From an uncultured Actinomycetes bacterium (GTDB taxonomy: Bacteria; Actinomycetota; Coriobacteriia; Coriobacteriales; Atopobiaceae): 64,000 nt of DNA. This document shows positions 1-8,230 of the stretch, in pieces. A model generated the notes under the pieces. It was not told the origin of the DNA, made no database searches, and worked only from the letters and a program-made list of their open reading frames with translations. Made by a program: the position numbers and the translations under genes. The stretch spans positions 103,060 to 167,059 of the forward strand of contig OMWB01000009.1 in the NCBI GenBank assembly GCA_900314645.1, read 5' to 3'. Within the stretch, counting starts at the first letter, position 1, and each line of letters opens with the position of its first letter.

Positions 1-110
1 TTGGCGGCCTGGCGCGCAAGACGCTTAAAGGAGAACGGGGCGGTGTAGCCTTGGGGAGCTGAGCCAAAGGCCTCGCTCACGCGGTTCTCAAAGTTCCTGA
101 TCAAATTCAT
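1..110 (-). CDS. FhaA-type (DUF3662) FHA-domain protein, N-terminal fragment
   Basis: The reverse complement reads from an ATG at 110 and leaves the window after 36 codons. The peptide starts MNLIRNFENRVSEAFGSA, which has the pattern of the N-terminal DUF3662 (FhaA_N) domain found in front of FHA domains in Actinobacteria (R-F-E-x-R-V near the start). A GGAGG lies about 10 nt before the ATG, inside the end of the upstream kinase gene, and the two genes overlap by 23 bp in different frames, so they are very likely translated from one message. FHA proteins of this type bind phosphothreonine peptides and are usual partners and substrates of PknB-like kinases. The FHA domain itself lies outside the window, so the assignment rests on the N-terminus and context. 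Confidence 0.6.
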   Translation of the reverse strand, partial: MNLIRNFENRVSEAFGSAPQGYTAPFSFKRLARQAA

Positions 111-1872
111 AGTCGTCATCCTCCAAGTCCTGAAGCGGTGGTCCGCTGAGGACAGTTGCGATGCTGACAAGCACACATAAGACTACCGCAATGCCGGTGG
201 TCTCCCAGCTGGGGGCTAGCCATATGCCGCCATTTTCCACTCGGACTGCCAGAAGCTGAGAAGTTATGAGCAGCAGGGCACAGGCAATCTGGCCCGTTAC
301 GGCAAAGCCGGCGGTGGGGCGAATGCGCGTTAGACCGGCACCTGTTGCCGCTGCGATTGCGCAGCCCGCGAAGCCAATCCACGTGGCGGGGCGCAGGGCA
401 AGCTCGGGTAGTTGCGACACGATTTCTGCCGCATCGAACCCCGAGTGGATGCAGAGGAGAAACATCGTACCCATCAGCCACCCGGCCGCGCCGGCTGCCA
501 AGGCTTGGAGCGGTGACAAGAAGGCGGCCGCCCAGTTTGCCCCCGCGATGGGGCTGCCCAAGCAACAGGGCAGCGTGACCGTGGGCGTGCTGTGGTTATC
601 TGCGGTGCCAAGGAAGGCCCACCAGCTAATGAGCACGATGCCCAAGACGAGGGGAAGCAGTATTGCCGCCGCTCCGCTCGTGGTGGTGAGCAGTGCCAGG
701 AGGGCCGCGATGATGGCCAGGGCGGAGCCCAAAGGTGGCCAGACGGCCGACACGCCCGCAAAGATCCCCGCGGCAATCCATGCCGTGGAGTCAGACACAA
801 AGAGGAACCGCAGGCTGAGGAGCCCAGCAAAACCCGAGGTGAGGGCTGCCGTCACGCGGGTAATGAACGGCGGCACCCACGGATAGCGGAAGTAGATGGG
901 CAGGCCGTCGCCCTCCCAGGCGTCCTCGTCCTCTTGGCGCTGGCCCGTCTGAGAGAGCAGGTGGCGAATGGACTCGGCGCCAACGGAGATGTCACCCAGC
1001 GTAAATGTGAGCTCGTTGGCAAACTCGCTCACGGAGGGAGTGCGCGCAGAGGCGAGCGGCGCGAGGGCGCCCAACAGGGCCTGCTCGCTGATGCCCTCGG
1101 CGTCGGGGACGGTTTTGGTGAGCTTGGTGCGCGGGCCGTGCTCGATGAGCTTGAGCGACTGCTCGGCCGTGGCAGCCGCAAACGGGTTTGACCCCGTGAG
1201 GGCTTGCCAGACCACGACGCCCAACGAGAACACGTCAGAGCGCTCGTCCACCATCTGGCCCTTGATCTGCTCGGGGGACATATAGCCTACGGTGCCTCCG
1301 CGCGCATCGCCAAAGCCGGTGGCAGAGGCCAGCGTGGCCATGCCAAAGTCGCAGATCTTCACGTTGCCCGAGTGGTCGATGATGATGTTGGACGGCTTGA
1401 TGTCTAGGTGGAGCACGCCGTTTTCATGGGCAAACGCGAGCGCGTCGGCAACGCAGCTCACCACGTAGGCGCACTCGTCGCCGTTGAGCGTGCCGCCCTC
1501 AACGCGAGCGAGCAGCTCGGTGAGGTTGAGGCCGTCGACGTACTCCATGACAAGGTATGCCCAGTTGGCATCCGACTCAAAGTCGTAGACCGTGACGATG
1601 TTGGGATGGGCGAGCAGGCTTGCCGTACGGGCCTCGGTGAGAGCCTCCGCAACGGTAGAGGCGGCGCCGGCTCCCTCGGCCATGGGCACGAGCGGCATCC
1701 GCTTGATGGCCACGCGACGCTGCAGACGCGTGTCCCAGCACGTCAGCACGGTGCCGAAGCCGCCGGTGCTGTTTGCGCCCATGAGACGGTAGCGCCCGAG
1801 CACAAGCTCAGGTTTGCTCAAAAGAACGCTCTCGTCCAGAGTGCGCGACGTTGTGGGGTTAGCGTCCAGCAC
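88..1872 (-). CDS. Membrane Ser/Thr protein kinase (PknB-like)
   Basis: A eukaryotic-type protein kinase of 594 residues. The kinase domain occupies about residues 26-300: glycine loop GANSTGGFG (32-40), ATP lysine K57, helix-C glutamate E80, catalytic loop HLDIKPSN with D157 and N162 (HLD in place of HRD), DFG with D175, and the activation segment ending GYMSPEQ. The C-terminal half has several hydrophobic segments (about residues 335-575), so the enzyme is probably anchored by multiple membrane spans rather than the single span plus PASTA repeats of classical PknB. No PASTA domain is visible. The start is GTG at 1872 behind GGGGAGG, with short spacing. It overlaps the DUF3662/FHA gene downstream, a common signalling pair in Actinobacteria that controls division and wall synthesis; substrates are unknown. 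Confidence 0.9.
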   Translation of the reverse strand: MLDANPTTSRTLDESVLLSKPELVLGRYRLMGANSTGGFGTVLTCWDTRLQRRVAIKRMPLVPMAEGAGAASTVAEALTEARTASLLAHPNIVTVYDFESDANWAYLVMEYVDGLNLTELLARVEGGTLNGDECAYVVSCVADALAFAHENGVLHLDIKPSNIIIDHSGNVKICDFGMATLASATGFGDARGGTVGYMSPEQIKGQMVDERSDVFSLGVVVWQALTGSNPFAAATAEQSLKLIEHGPRTKLTKTVPDAEGISEQALLGALAPLASARTPSVSEFANELTFTLGDISVGAESIRHLLSQTGQRQEDEDAWEGDGLPIYFRYPWVPPFITRVTAALTSGFAGLLSLRFLFVSDSTAWIAAGIFAGVSAVWPPLGSALAIIAALLALLTTTSGAAAILLPLVLGIVLISWWAFLGTADNHSTPTVTLPCCLGSPIAGANWAAAFLSPLQALAAGAAGWLMGTMFLLCIHSGFDAAEIVSQLPELALRPATWIGFAGCAIAAATGAGLTRIRPTAGFAVTGQIACALLLITSQLLAVRVENGGIWLAPSWETTGIAVVLCVLVSIATVLSGPPLQDLEDDDYEFDQEL

Positions 1873-2007
1873 GGCCTCCCCTTGTGTGTTTGATCTACGT
1901 TTCGACTGCCGTGTGTCGTAGGTTATAGGTTACCGTTTTGCGTTGGTTTTGCCAAATTGAGGCGGGTGCCGCGCCACGATTTGGCGAGAAAAAGTTGGAA
2001 TTCTCGC

Positions 2008-2037
2008 TTGCAAGGTTATGGGAGCTAGTAGTAATAT
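2008..2037 (+). promoter_or_regulatory. Promoter for tRNA-Leu
   Basis: TTGCAA (2008-2013) and TAATAT (2032-2037) are separated by 18 bp and end 12 bp before the tRNA. The fit to a housekeeping sigma promoter is good. Inferred by eye. Confidence 0.5.
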
Positions 2038-2049
2038 ATCTATCTGCGC

Positions 2050-2136
2050 GCGGGCGTGGCGGAATTGGCAGACGCGTACGGTTCAGGTCCGTATGGGGGC
2101 AACCCCGTGAAGGTTCAAGTCCTTTCGCCCGCACCA
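2050..2136 (+). tRNA. tRNA-Leu (CAG)
   Basis: An 87-nt class II tRNA with acceptor stem GCGGGCG/CGCCCGC, encoded CCA, a long variable arm and anticodon CAG between the TACGG and CCGTA stem strands. A TTCG-loop terminator follows within 12 bp. Confidence 0.95.
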
Positions 2137-2147
2137 CTGATTCTTCG

Positions 2148-2168
2148 AGGCCCTTCGGGGCCTTTTTT
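2148..2168 (+). terminator. Rho-independent terminator after tRNA-Leu
   Basis: Six-pair stem AGGCCC/GGGCCT closed by a TTCG tetraloop and followed by a run of T. Confidence 0.85.
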
Positions 2169-2299
2169 CATGCCGCGACTCCTGCCGCGGTTTGCGGATT
2201 GTTCAACAACCCGCGGATGCTCCCAGCTTTTGCTGGGCGTCTCTAGCCGATGCATGCTGCTGCCTAATGCTCCTTCTCGATACCATATAAGAATGGTGA

Positions 2300-3805
<1,506 letters not shown>

Positions 3806-3840
3806 CTGAGACTTGCGAGGGCCGAGATCCTCTGATGAAG

Positions 3841-3878
3841 AGTGCCCCGCGGGAAGCTGCATTCCCGCGGGGCACTTT
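3841..3878 (+). terminator. Long hairpin terminator between convergent genes
   Basis: A perfect 15-bp stem (3841-3855 with 3862-3876) around a 6-nt loop, then TTT. It separates the GH1 gene from the small gene on the opposite strand. The T-run is short, so termination strength is uncertain. Confidence 0.6.
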
Positions 3879-3901
3879 CGCTTGATGTGTTCCGCCTCGT
3901 G

Positions 3902-4120
3902 CTAGTTGTTGTCGTTGTCGAAGTCCGACCAACCGCTCTCGTCGTCGCCGAAGAGGTCCCAGTCGTCCTCGGACTTCTCATGGTTCTTGTAGATTGCGCG
4001 CGTACGACGCTCAAGAATGAACGAGATGATCAGGAAGAGCACGATGCCGCCTACCACCAAGGTGATGACGCCCTGACGTGAGCCAAACAGCCAGCTGAAG
4101 AACCCTCCGATTGCACCCAT
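3902..4120 (-). CDS. Small single-span membrane protein, unknown function
   Basis: A protein of 72 residues starting at ATG 4120 behind GGGAGG. It has one hydrophobic span (about residues 17-35, VITLVVGGIVLFLIISFIL), then a basic stop-transfer patch (ERRTR), and a very acidic C-terminal tail rich in D, W and F (DDWDLFGDDESGWSDFDND). By the positive-inside rule the tail is cytosolic. A longer reading of the same frame runs into serS on the other strand and is not coding. It is divergently placed relative to serS, with about 93 bp between the two starts. I do not recognise a family. Confidence 0.7.
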   Translation of the reverse strand: MGAIGGFFSWLFGSRQGVITLVVGGIVLFLIISFILERRTRAIYKNHEKSEDDWDLFGDDESGWSDFDNDNN

Positions 4121-4213
4121 GTGACGCCTCCCTGCGAAAATAGCGCTTTTCTCGCGCACAAGTATATACTTGATAGGCTTTAGTTCCGACCGTACTTGTC
4201 CAAGGAGATACAT

Positions 4214-5500
4214 ATGCTGGACATCAAGTTTGTCCGAGAGAATCCCGATGCCGTTGACGCCGCGTGCGCGTCTCGTCAGAACGCCCACTGGGACCGTGAG
4301 CGCTTCTTCGAGCTGGATGCCGAGCGTCGCCAGCTGATTGTTGAAGTTGAGGGCCTGCAGGCCGAGCGCAATGCCGTGTCCAAGCAGATTGGCCAGCTCA
4401 TGCGCGAGGGCAAGCGCGATGAGGCCGAGGCGGCCAAGGCGCAGGTTGCGGCAAACAAGAACCGCATCGCCGAGCTTGACGAAAAGCGCGGACAGGTTGA
4501 GCAGGCCCTGTTTGACCTGGTTGCGTCCATCCCCAACATTCCCGACGAGACCGTGCCGTATGGCAAGGATGACTCCGACAACCCCGAGGCTCGTCGCTGG
4601 GGCACCCCGCGCGAGTTTGACTTCGAGCCCAAGGCGCACTGGGACCTTGGTCCCGAGCTGGGCATGATCGACTTTGATCGTGGCGTGAAGATTGCCGGTA
4701 GCCGCTTCTACGTGCTCGGCGGCATGGGCGCCCGCATGGAGCGCGCGCTCATCAACTTCATGATCGACATGCACACCAAGATCGGCTTCAAGGAGTGGTG
4801 GCCGCCCGTCATCACCAATGCCGCCACGCTCTTTGGTACGGGCCAGCTGCCCAAGTTCGAAGAGGACCTGTACCACGTCAACCCTGACCTGTACCTGATC
4901 CCCACGGCAGAGGTCATGCTCACCAACCTGCATCGCGACGAGGTGCTCGATGGTGACAAGCTGCCCCTGTGGTACTGCGCCTTCACCCCGTGCTTCCGCG
5001 AGGAGGCGGGCAGCGCCGGCCGCGACACCCGCGGCATCATTCGCGTGCACGAGTTTGACAAGGTCGAGATGGTCAAGTTCGCCAAGCCTGAGGACTCGAT
5101 GAACCAGCTCGAGAGCATGACCAACGAGGCCGAGGCCGTGCTGCAGGCGCTTGGCCTGCCGTATCGTGTGGTCACGCTGTGCACGGGCGACATCGGCTTC
5201 AGCGCGCGCAAGACGTACGACGTTGAGGTCTGGCTCCCCAGCTACAACAACTACAAGGAGATCTCTAGCTGCTCCAACTGCTGGGACTTCCAGGCACGTC
5301 GCGCCAACATCAAGTATCGCGACCCGTCCGAGTTCAAGGGCACGCGTCTGGTGCACACGCTGAATGGCTCTGGCCTGGCAGTGGGCCGCACCATGGCGGC
5401 CGTTATGGAGAACTACCAGAATGCTGACGGCACCATCACCGTGCCGGAGGCGCTGGTGCCGTACATGGGCGGCGTCGAGGTCATCCGTCCTGAGGACTAA
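4214..5500 (+). CDS. serS: Seryl-tRNA synthetase
   Basis: A protein of 428 residues beginning MLDIKFVRENPDAV, the conserved start of bacterial SerRS, followed by the tRNA-binding coiled-coil arm (about residues 25-110). Class II motif 2 is FREEAGSAGRDTRGIIR and motif 3 is GSGLAVGRTMAAV near the C-terminus. It charges tRNA-Ser and Sec-tRNA with serine in the cytosol. ATG 4214 is chosen over an upstream in-frame TTG at 4196 because AAGGAG lies between them at good spacing. The leader is only about 70 bp and shows no T-box. It ends at a strong terminator. tRNA-Ser(GCT) lies 1.6 kb downstream on the other strand. Confidence 0.97.
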   Translation: MLDIKFVRENPDAVDAACASRQNAHWDRERFFELDAERRQLIVEVEGLQAERNAVSKQIGQLMREGKRDEAEAAKAQVAANKNRIAELDEKRGQVEQALFDLVASIPNIPDETVPYGKDDSDNPEARRWGTPREFDFEPKAHWDLGPELGMIDFDRGVKIAGSRFYVLGGMGARMERALINFMIDMHTKIGFKEWWPPVITNAATLFGTGQLPKFEEDLYHVNPDLYLIPTAEVMLTNLHRDEVLDGDKLPLWYCAFTPCFREEAGSAGRDTRGIIRVHEFDKVEMVKFAKPEDSMNQLESMTNEAEAVLQALGLPYRVVTLCTGDIGFSARKTYDVEVWLPSYNNYKEISSCSNCWDFQARRANIKYRDPSEFKGTRLVHTLNGSGLAVGRTMAAVMENYQNADGTITVPEALVPYMGGVEVIRPED

Positions 5501-5511
5501 CGTTGTGCGAG

Positions 5512-5542
5512 TCTGGGCCCTTTCCCGAGGGCCCAGATTTTT
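5512..5542 (+). terminator. Rho-independent terminator after serS
   Basis: Nine-pair stem TCTGGGCCC/GGGCCCAGA followed by TTTTT. Confidence 0.85.
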
Positions 5543-5552
5543 GTGCAAAGAG

Positions 5553-5607
5553 AGAACATTTGTTTGCTATCTTGTGCTAAATTGGAACGGAACAAAACAA
5601 ATGTTCT
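5553..5607 (+). promoter_or_regulatory. 13-bp inverted repeat over the leader of the next gene (LexA-box-like)
   Basis: AGAACATTTGTTT at 5553-5565 recurs as its exact reverse complement at 5595-5607, directly before the AGGAGG of the following gene. Each arm contains GAAC-N4-GTTT, close to the GAAC-N4-GTTY core of Gram-positive SOS boxes. The arms could be two operators, or could pair as an RNA hairpin next to the ribosome-binding site. Function is inferred. Confidence 0.4.
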
Positions 5608-5618
5608 AGGAGGTGGCC

Positions 5619-5990
5619 ATGAAGCAGAATGTGTCTTGGAATGTATTGCTGCGGCAAGATGTCGAAGGAGAGCTGCGCATAGTGGTGGCGTGCGAGGCGC
5701 AGGACGGCACTGTGTTGGTTGAGGAGCGTACGGACGGAGAGCTCACGCTTTTGACGTATGGGACGCTTACATGCGTACGAAGTGTTGCCGTTGCGAGCGA
5801 GGCAGTGGAGGGTCTTGTCTGGGCGCTTGGCCCTGGTGAGGGAAGCCCCCTCGAGGCGCTCGGTGCATTCTTTGCGGGTGATGATCGCTTTCTTTCAGAT
5901 CTGCAGGATGTGCTGGACGCCGGTGGTGTGCCGTATACCTATACGGTTACCTGCGGAAACGATCACGCCCTTAGGCGCTACGCAGAGTAG
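5619..5990 (+). CDS. Hypothetical protein, 123 residues
   Basis: ATG 5619 follows CTAGGAGG at ideal spacing; an in-frame GTG at 5613 overlaps that site and is not preferred. The protein is soluble, acidic and without signal peptide or membrane span. It reads as alternating beta-strands at the N-terminus and a helical C-terminal half (from about residue 85, FFAGDDRFLSDLQDVLD). I do not recognise a family. The unusual inverted repeat before it suggests tight regulation, possibly by DNA damage. No operon partner: serS upstream has its own terminator and tRNA-Arg downstream has its own promoter. Confidence 0.7.
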   Translation: MKQNVSWNVLLRQDVEGELRIVVACEAQDGTVLVEERTDGELTLLTYGTLTCVRSVAVASEAVEGLVWALGPGEGSPLEALGAFFAGDDRFLSDLQDVLDAGGVPYTYTVTCGNDHALRRYAE

Positions 5991-6030
5991 GGCTCTTTGT
6001 GAGGGCGGTTCATCATTTCTTCAAAGTCGC

Positions 6031-6058
6031 TTGACTTGTTCGGCGAGATGACTATTCT
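6031..6058 (+). promoter_or_regulatory. Promoter for tRNA-Arg
   Basis: TTGACT (6031-6036), 16-bp spacer, TATTCT (6053-6058); the tRNA starts 13 bp later. Confidence 0.55.
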
Positions 6059-6070
6059 ATTACTGCACAT

Positions 6071-6147
6071 GCGGCGTTACCTCAGCTGGATAGAGGGTCT
6101 GACTACGAATCAGAACGTCGGGGGTTCGAATCCCTCACGCCGCACCA
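6071..6147 (+). tRNA. tRNA-Arg (ACG)
   Basis: A 77-nt cloverleaf with acceptor GCGGCGT/ACGCCGC, encoded CCA and anticodon ACG in the TCTGA/TCAGA stem. Its 3' tail from the T-loop onward is repeated 218 bp downstream (see the repeat entry). Confidence 0.95.
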
Positions 6148-6401
6148 CTTGCAATCCGAGCGCCCCAGCAATGGGGCGTTTTTCATTTGCGCGGATGGTG
6201 CAGGGGATTCGAACCCGAAAGCTTTGGCGCCCAGTGGGCGCCAAAGAACCCGAGCGTCCTCGCGAGGGTTGCACTATGGTGGCATGCGCCGGGCGGAGCG
6301 CCGGGACGGCGCGAAGCCGAGGAGCGTCGCCGCAGGCGACGCGGCGAATCCCTCACGCCGCACCACTTGCAATCCGAGCGCCCCAGCAATGGGGCGTTTT
6401 T
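6127..6401 (+). repeat. tRNA-Arg tail duplication flanking a hairpin-rich element (copy A)
   Basis: The 57 bp from the T-loop of tRNA-Arg (CGAATCCCTC) through CCA and its terminator (6127-6183) recur exactly at 6345-6401. Between them, from about 6200 to 6344, is a body that opens with GCAGGGGATTCGAACCCG, an inverted T-arm-like sequence. It then carries a hairpin CTTTGGCGCCC/GGGCGCCAAAG, the palindrome CCTCGCGAGG, and a hairpin GCGTCGCC/GGCGACGC, and ends ..GCGG just before the second CGAA. Close relatives follow tRNA-Ser and tRNA-Lys in this window. Reading frames across it look artefactual. Confidence 0.85.
6161..6183 (+). terminator. Terminator after tRNA-Arg
   Basis: CGCCCC/GGGGCG stem with loop AGCAAT and TTTTT. 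An identical copy lies at 6379-6403 in the duplicated tail. Confidence 0.8.
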
Positions 6402-6415
6402 TTGTCTCACGATTT

Positions 6416-6457
6416 GCGAATGCTGACCTGAGCGGGCTCCCCTGCGTCAACATTCGC
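6416..6457 (+). repeat. Dispersed palindromic repeat, monomer form
   Basis: Starts GCGAATGCTGACCTG and ends TGCGTCAACATTCGC, so its ends are imperfect inverted copies. The same sequence, with a few changes, forms each arm of the 42-bp hairpin at 34025-34119. It is therefore a dispersed intergenic repeat. Confidence 0.6.
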
Positions 6458-6496
6458 AGCCAGACTCTTGTGTATAGGCACTGTGGAGTGGCGACG

Positions 6497-6642
6497 GGAA
6501 CGCTATGGCGTTTCGTACCACTTTCGCTGACGTGTCTGGAACGCTATTCCGTTTCGTACCGTGTAGCGGGACTTCCCGAGAACGCTATTGCGTTTCGTAC
6601 CACGTAATCTGGCCCGTCTGGAACGCTATTCCGTTTCGTACC
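6497..6642 (+). repeat. 41-bp-period array, left half (four units)
   Basis: Four 23-bp units of the form GGAACGCTATTCC..CGTACC start at 6497, 6538, 6579 and 6620, exactly 41 bp apart. The units are conserved but the three 18-bp spacers differ. They face the right half-array in inverted orientation. 41 bp is close to four helical turns, so identical sites would lie on one DNA face. Confidence 0.85.
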
Positions 6643-6664
6643 GCTATTCCAGCACCTAGAGGGC

Positions 6665-6810
6665 GGTACCAAACCAAATTGCGTTCCAGCCAGGCCCCGC
6701 CGGGCGGTACCAAACCGAATAGCGTTCCAGCCAGGCCCCGCCGGGCGGTACCAAACCGAATAGCGTTCCAGCCAGGCCCCGCCGGGTGGCACCAAACCAA
6801 ATAAGGTTCC
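6665..6810 (-). repeat. 41-bp-period array, right half (four inverted units)
   Basis: Four 23-bp units in inverted orientation (GGTACCAAACC..GCGTTCC) start at 6665, 6706, 6747 and 6788, again exactly 41 bp apart. Here the 18-bp spacers are nearly identical (AGCCAGGCCCCGCCGGGC, last base C or T). The left and right halves are exactly symmetric about 6653.5. No coding potential. Confidence 0.85.
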
Positions 6811-6820
6811 AGCGCGCCCC

Positions 6821-7122
6821 GGTTCGAATCCTCCGCGACGGCCACGCACAAAAAAGCGCCCCATTGCTGGGGCGCCATCACATTCTGGCGGAGAGCTGGG
6901 GATTCGCCGCGTTGCCTGCGACAACGCTCGACGGCCTCCGCGCCTGGTGGCGCTCCGGCCCGGGTCGTGCCACCATAGCGTAACCCTCGCGAGGGCGCTC
7001 GGGTTCTTTGGCGCCCACCGGGCGCCAAAGCTCGCGGGTTCGAATCCCCTGCGACGGCCACGCACAAAAAAGCGCCCCATTGCTGGGGCGCCATCACATT
7101 CTGGCGGAGAGCTGGGGATTCG
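6821..7122 (-). repeat. tRNA-Ser tail duplication flanking the element (copy C)
   Basis: Read on the minus strand, the tRNA-Ser tail from its T-loop (7122) through CCA, terminator and the first bases of the element (to 7037) recurs 216 bp further on (6906-6821) with 84 of 86 bases identical. The body between, about 7052-6907, is a clear relative of copy A: the same GCAGGGGATTCGAACCCG opening, the same CTTTGGCGCCC hairpin, the same CCTCGCGAGG palindrome, and an end ..AACGCGG before CGAATCCCC. The second tail is followed by another truncated element start, then by the 41-bp array. Confidence 0.85.
7066..7091 (-). terminator. Terminator after tRNA-Ser
   Basis: On the minus strand, GCGCCCC/GGGGCGC stem with loop AGCAAT and TTTTTT. 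It is nearly the same hairpin as after tRNA-Arg and is also duplicated 216 bp away. Confidence 0.8.
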
Positions 7123-7192
7123 AACCCCAGATAGGATTGAGTCCTATACTCGCTTAGCAGGCGAGCACCTTCGGCCTCTCGGTCAGCTCTCC
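7102..7192 (-). tRNA. tRNA-Ser (GCT)
   Basis: A 91-nt class II tRNA with acceptor GGAGAGC/GCTCTCC, discriminator G, encoded CCA, a long variable arm and anticodon GCT in the CTCGC/GCGAG stem. It lies 51 bp downstream of gluQ on the same strand and may share its transcript. Confidence 0.95.
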
Positions 7193-7243
7193 GTAGGTGA
7201 GATGAAATGATACCGCAGATTGGCGCGTAAGCGTCGGACAATT

Positions 7244-8230
7244 TCAAACAAGCACGCCATCTGCCACAACTATGTCTTGTTCGTGAGCAGAAAGCAGATT
7301 CCACGAGAAGCGGTCGACCAATTCGTCGGCCCGCAAAGCCTCTCCGGCCTCCGCCATGCCCACCGAAGAAGCAAGCGCTCCCAAGATCGCCTCGGGCCTT
7401 CCGAAACGCTCGCGCAGGGCGCCCATGTCGAGGTCGCGCTCGCGTTTGGAAAGTCGCCTGCCGTCCGGTGCAACAAGCAGCGGCACGTGCCCAAACGTCG
7501 GAGGCTCATATCCCAAGAGCCTCGAAAGCCACGTCTGGCGAGCTGCCGAACCCAGCAGGTCCCGCCCGCGCACCACCTGCGTTATGCCCATCTCCCCGTC
7601 ATCAACCACCACGGCAAGCTGGTAGGCCACAATCCCGTCGCTGCGCTTCAGCAAGAAGTCGCCACACTCCTGTGCAAGCACCTCGCGTTGTGGGCCAAAA
7701 GCAAGGTCAGTGAACTCGATGGTCCCGGACGGGTCTTCTGCTGGAGGTACCATCAGGCGCGTCGCCGGGGGTCGCACCGCACTTCTCTGGGCCACCTGTT
7801 CCGGCGTGAGTCCTCGGCAGGTGCCCTGGTAGAGGTAGGTGCCGTCGGAAGCGTGCGGTGCCGTCGCGGCATGCAGCTCCGAGCGCGTGCAGAAGCAGGG
7901 ATAGGTCAGCCCACGCTCCGCCAAAGAGTCGATGGCCGCGGCATACACCTCGCCGCGCTTGCTCTGGTAATAGGGCCCTTCGTCCCAGTCGAGTCCCAAC
8001 CAGCGCAGGTCATCAAGCAAGAGGCTCGCATTCTGAGGGTTCTGCGCACGAACATCGAGGTCCTCAACGCGCATGACGAGCCGCCCGCCGGCAGATCGAA
8101 CGGCAAGCCATGCCATGAGGCATGAGAACACGTTGCCGAGGTGCATGCGGCCAGAAGGCGTCGGCGCAAAGCGCCCCACGACGGGGCGGTTGCCCTGCGC
8201 GCCAGTTGTCTGTTGAGTGGTCTTGTCCAT
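7244..8230 (-). CDS. gluQ: Glutamyl-Q tRNA(Asp) synthetase
   Basis: A GluRS-like catalytic domain of 328 residues without the anticodon-binding half, as in YadB/GluQ-RS. It has GRFAPTPSGRMHLGN with the HIGH-equivalent HLGN at 30-33, VEDLD after strand 2, and the KMSKS-equivalent LSKRERD. Zinc ligands are visible as PCFC followed by Y-x3-C in TYLYQGTC, the Cys-Cys-Tyr-Cys set of this family. The enzyme attaches glutamate to queuosine at position 34 of tRNA(Asp) in the cytosol. It starts at ATG 8230; tRNA-Ser follows on the same strand. The paralogue risk (a discriminating GluRS) is low because of length. Confidence 0.9.
   Translation of the reverse strand: MDKTTQQTTGAQGNRPVVGRFAPTPSGRMHLGNVFSCLMAWLAVRSAGGRLVMRVEDLDVRAQNPQNASLLLDDLRWLGLDWDEGPYYQSKRGEVYAAAIDSLAERGLTYPCFCTRSELHAATAPHASDGTYLYQGTCRGLTPEQVAQRSAVRPPATRLMVPPAEDPSGTIEFTDLAFGPQREVLAQECGDFLLKRSDGIVAYQLAVVVDDGEMGITQVVRGRDLLGSAARQTWLSRLLGYEPPTFGHVPLLVAPDGRRLSKRERDLDMGALRERFGRPEAILGALASSVGMAEAGEALRADELVDRFSWNLLSAHEQDIVVADGVLV

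Noticed and set aside
3902..5548. Long version (548 codons) of the small minus-strand gene
   Set aside because: Everything beyond ATG 4120 overlaps serS on the other strand; only the 72-residue protein has a ribosome site and a sensible sequence.
6497..6810. CRISPR array
   Set aside because: Units are inverted between halves, spacers are only 18 bp and one side has copied spacers, and no cas genes are present.
6149..7304. Overlapping short frames in the tRNA repeat region
   Set aside because: They translate tRNA tails and hairpins (phrases like DSNPRALAP); no start signals and no independent codon pattern.
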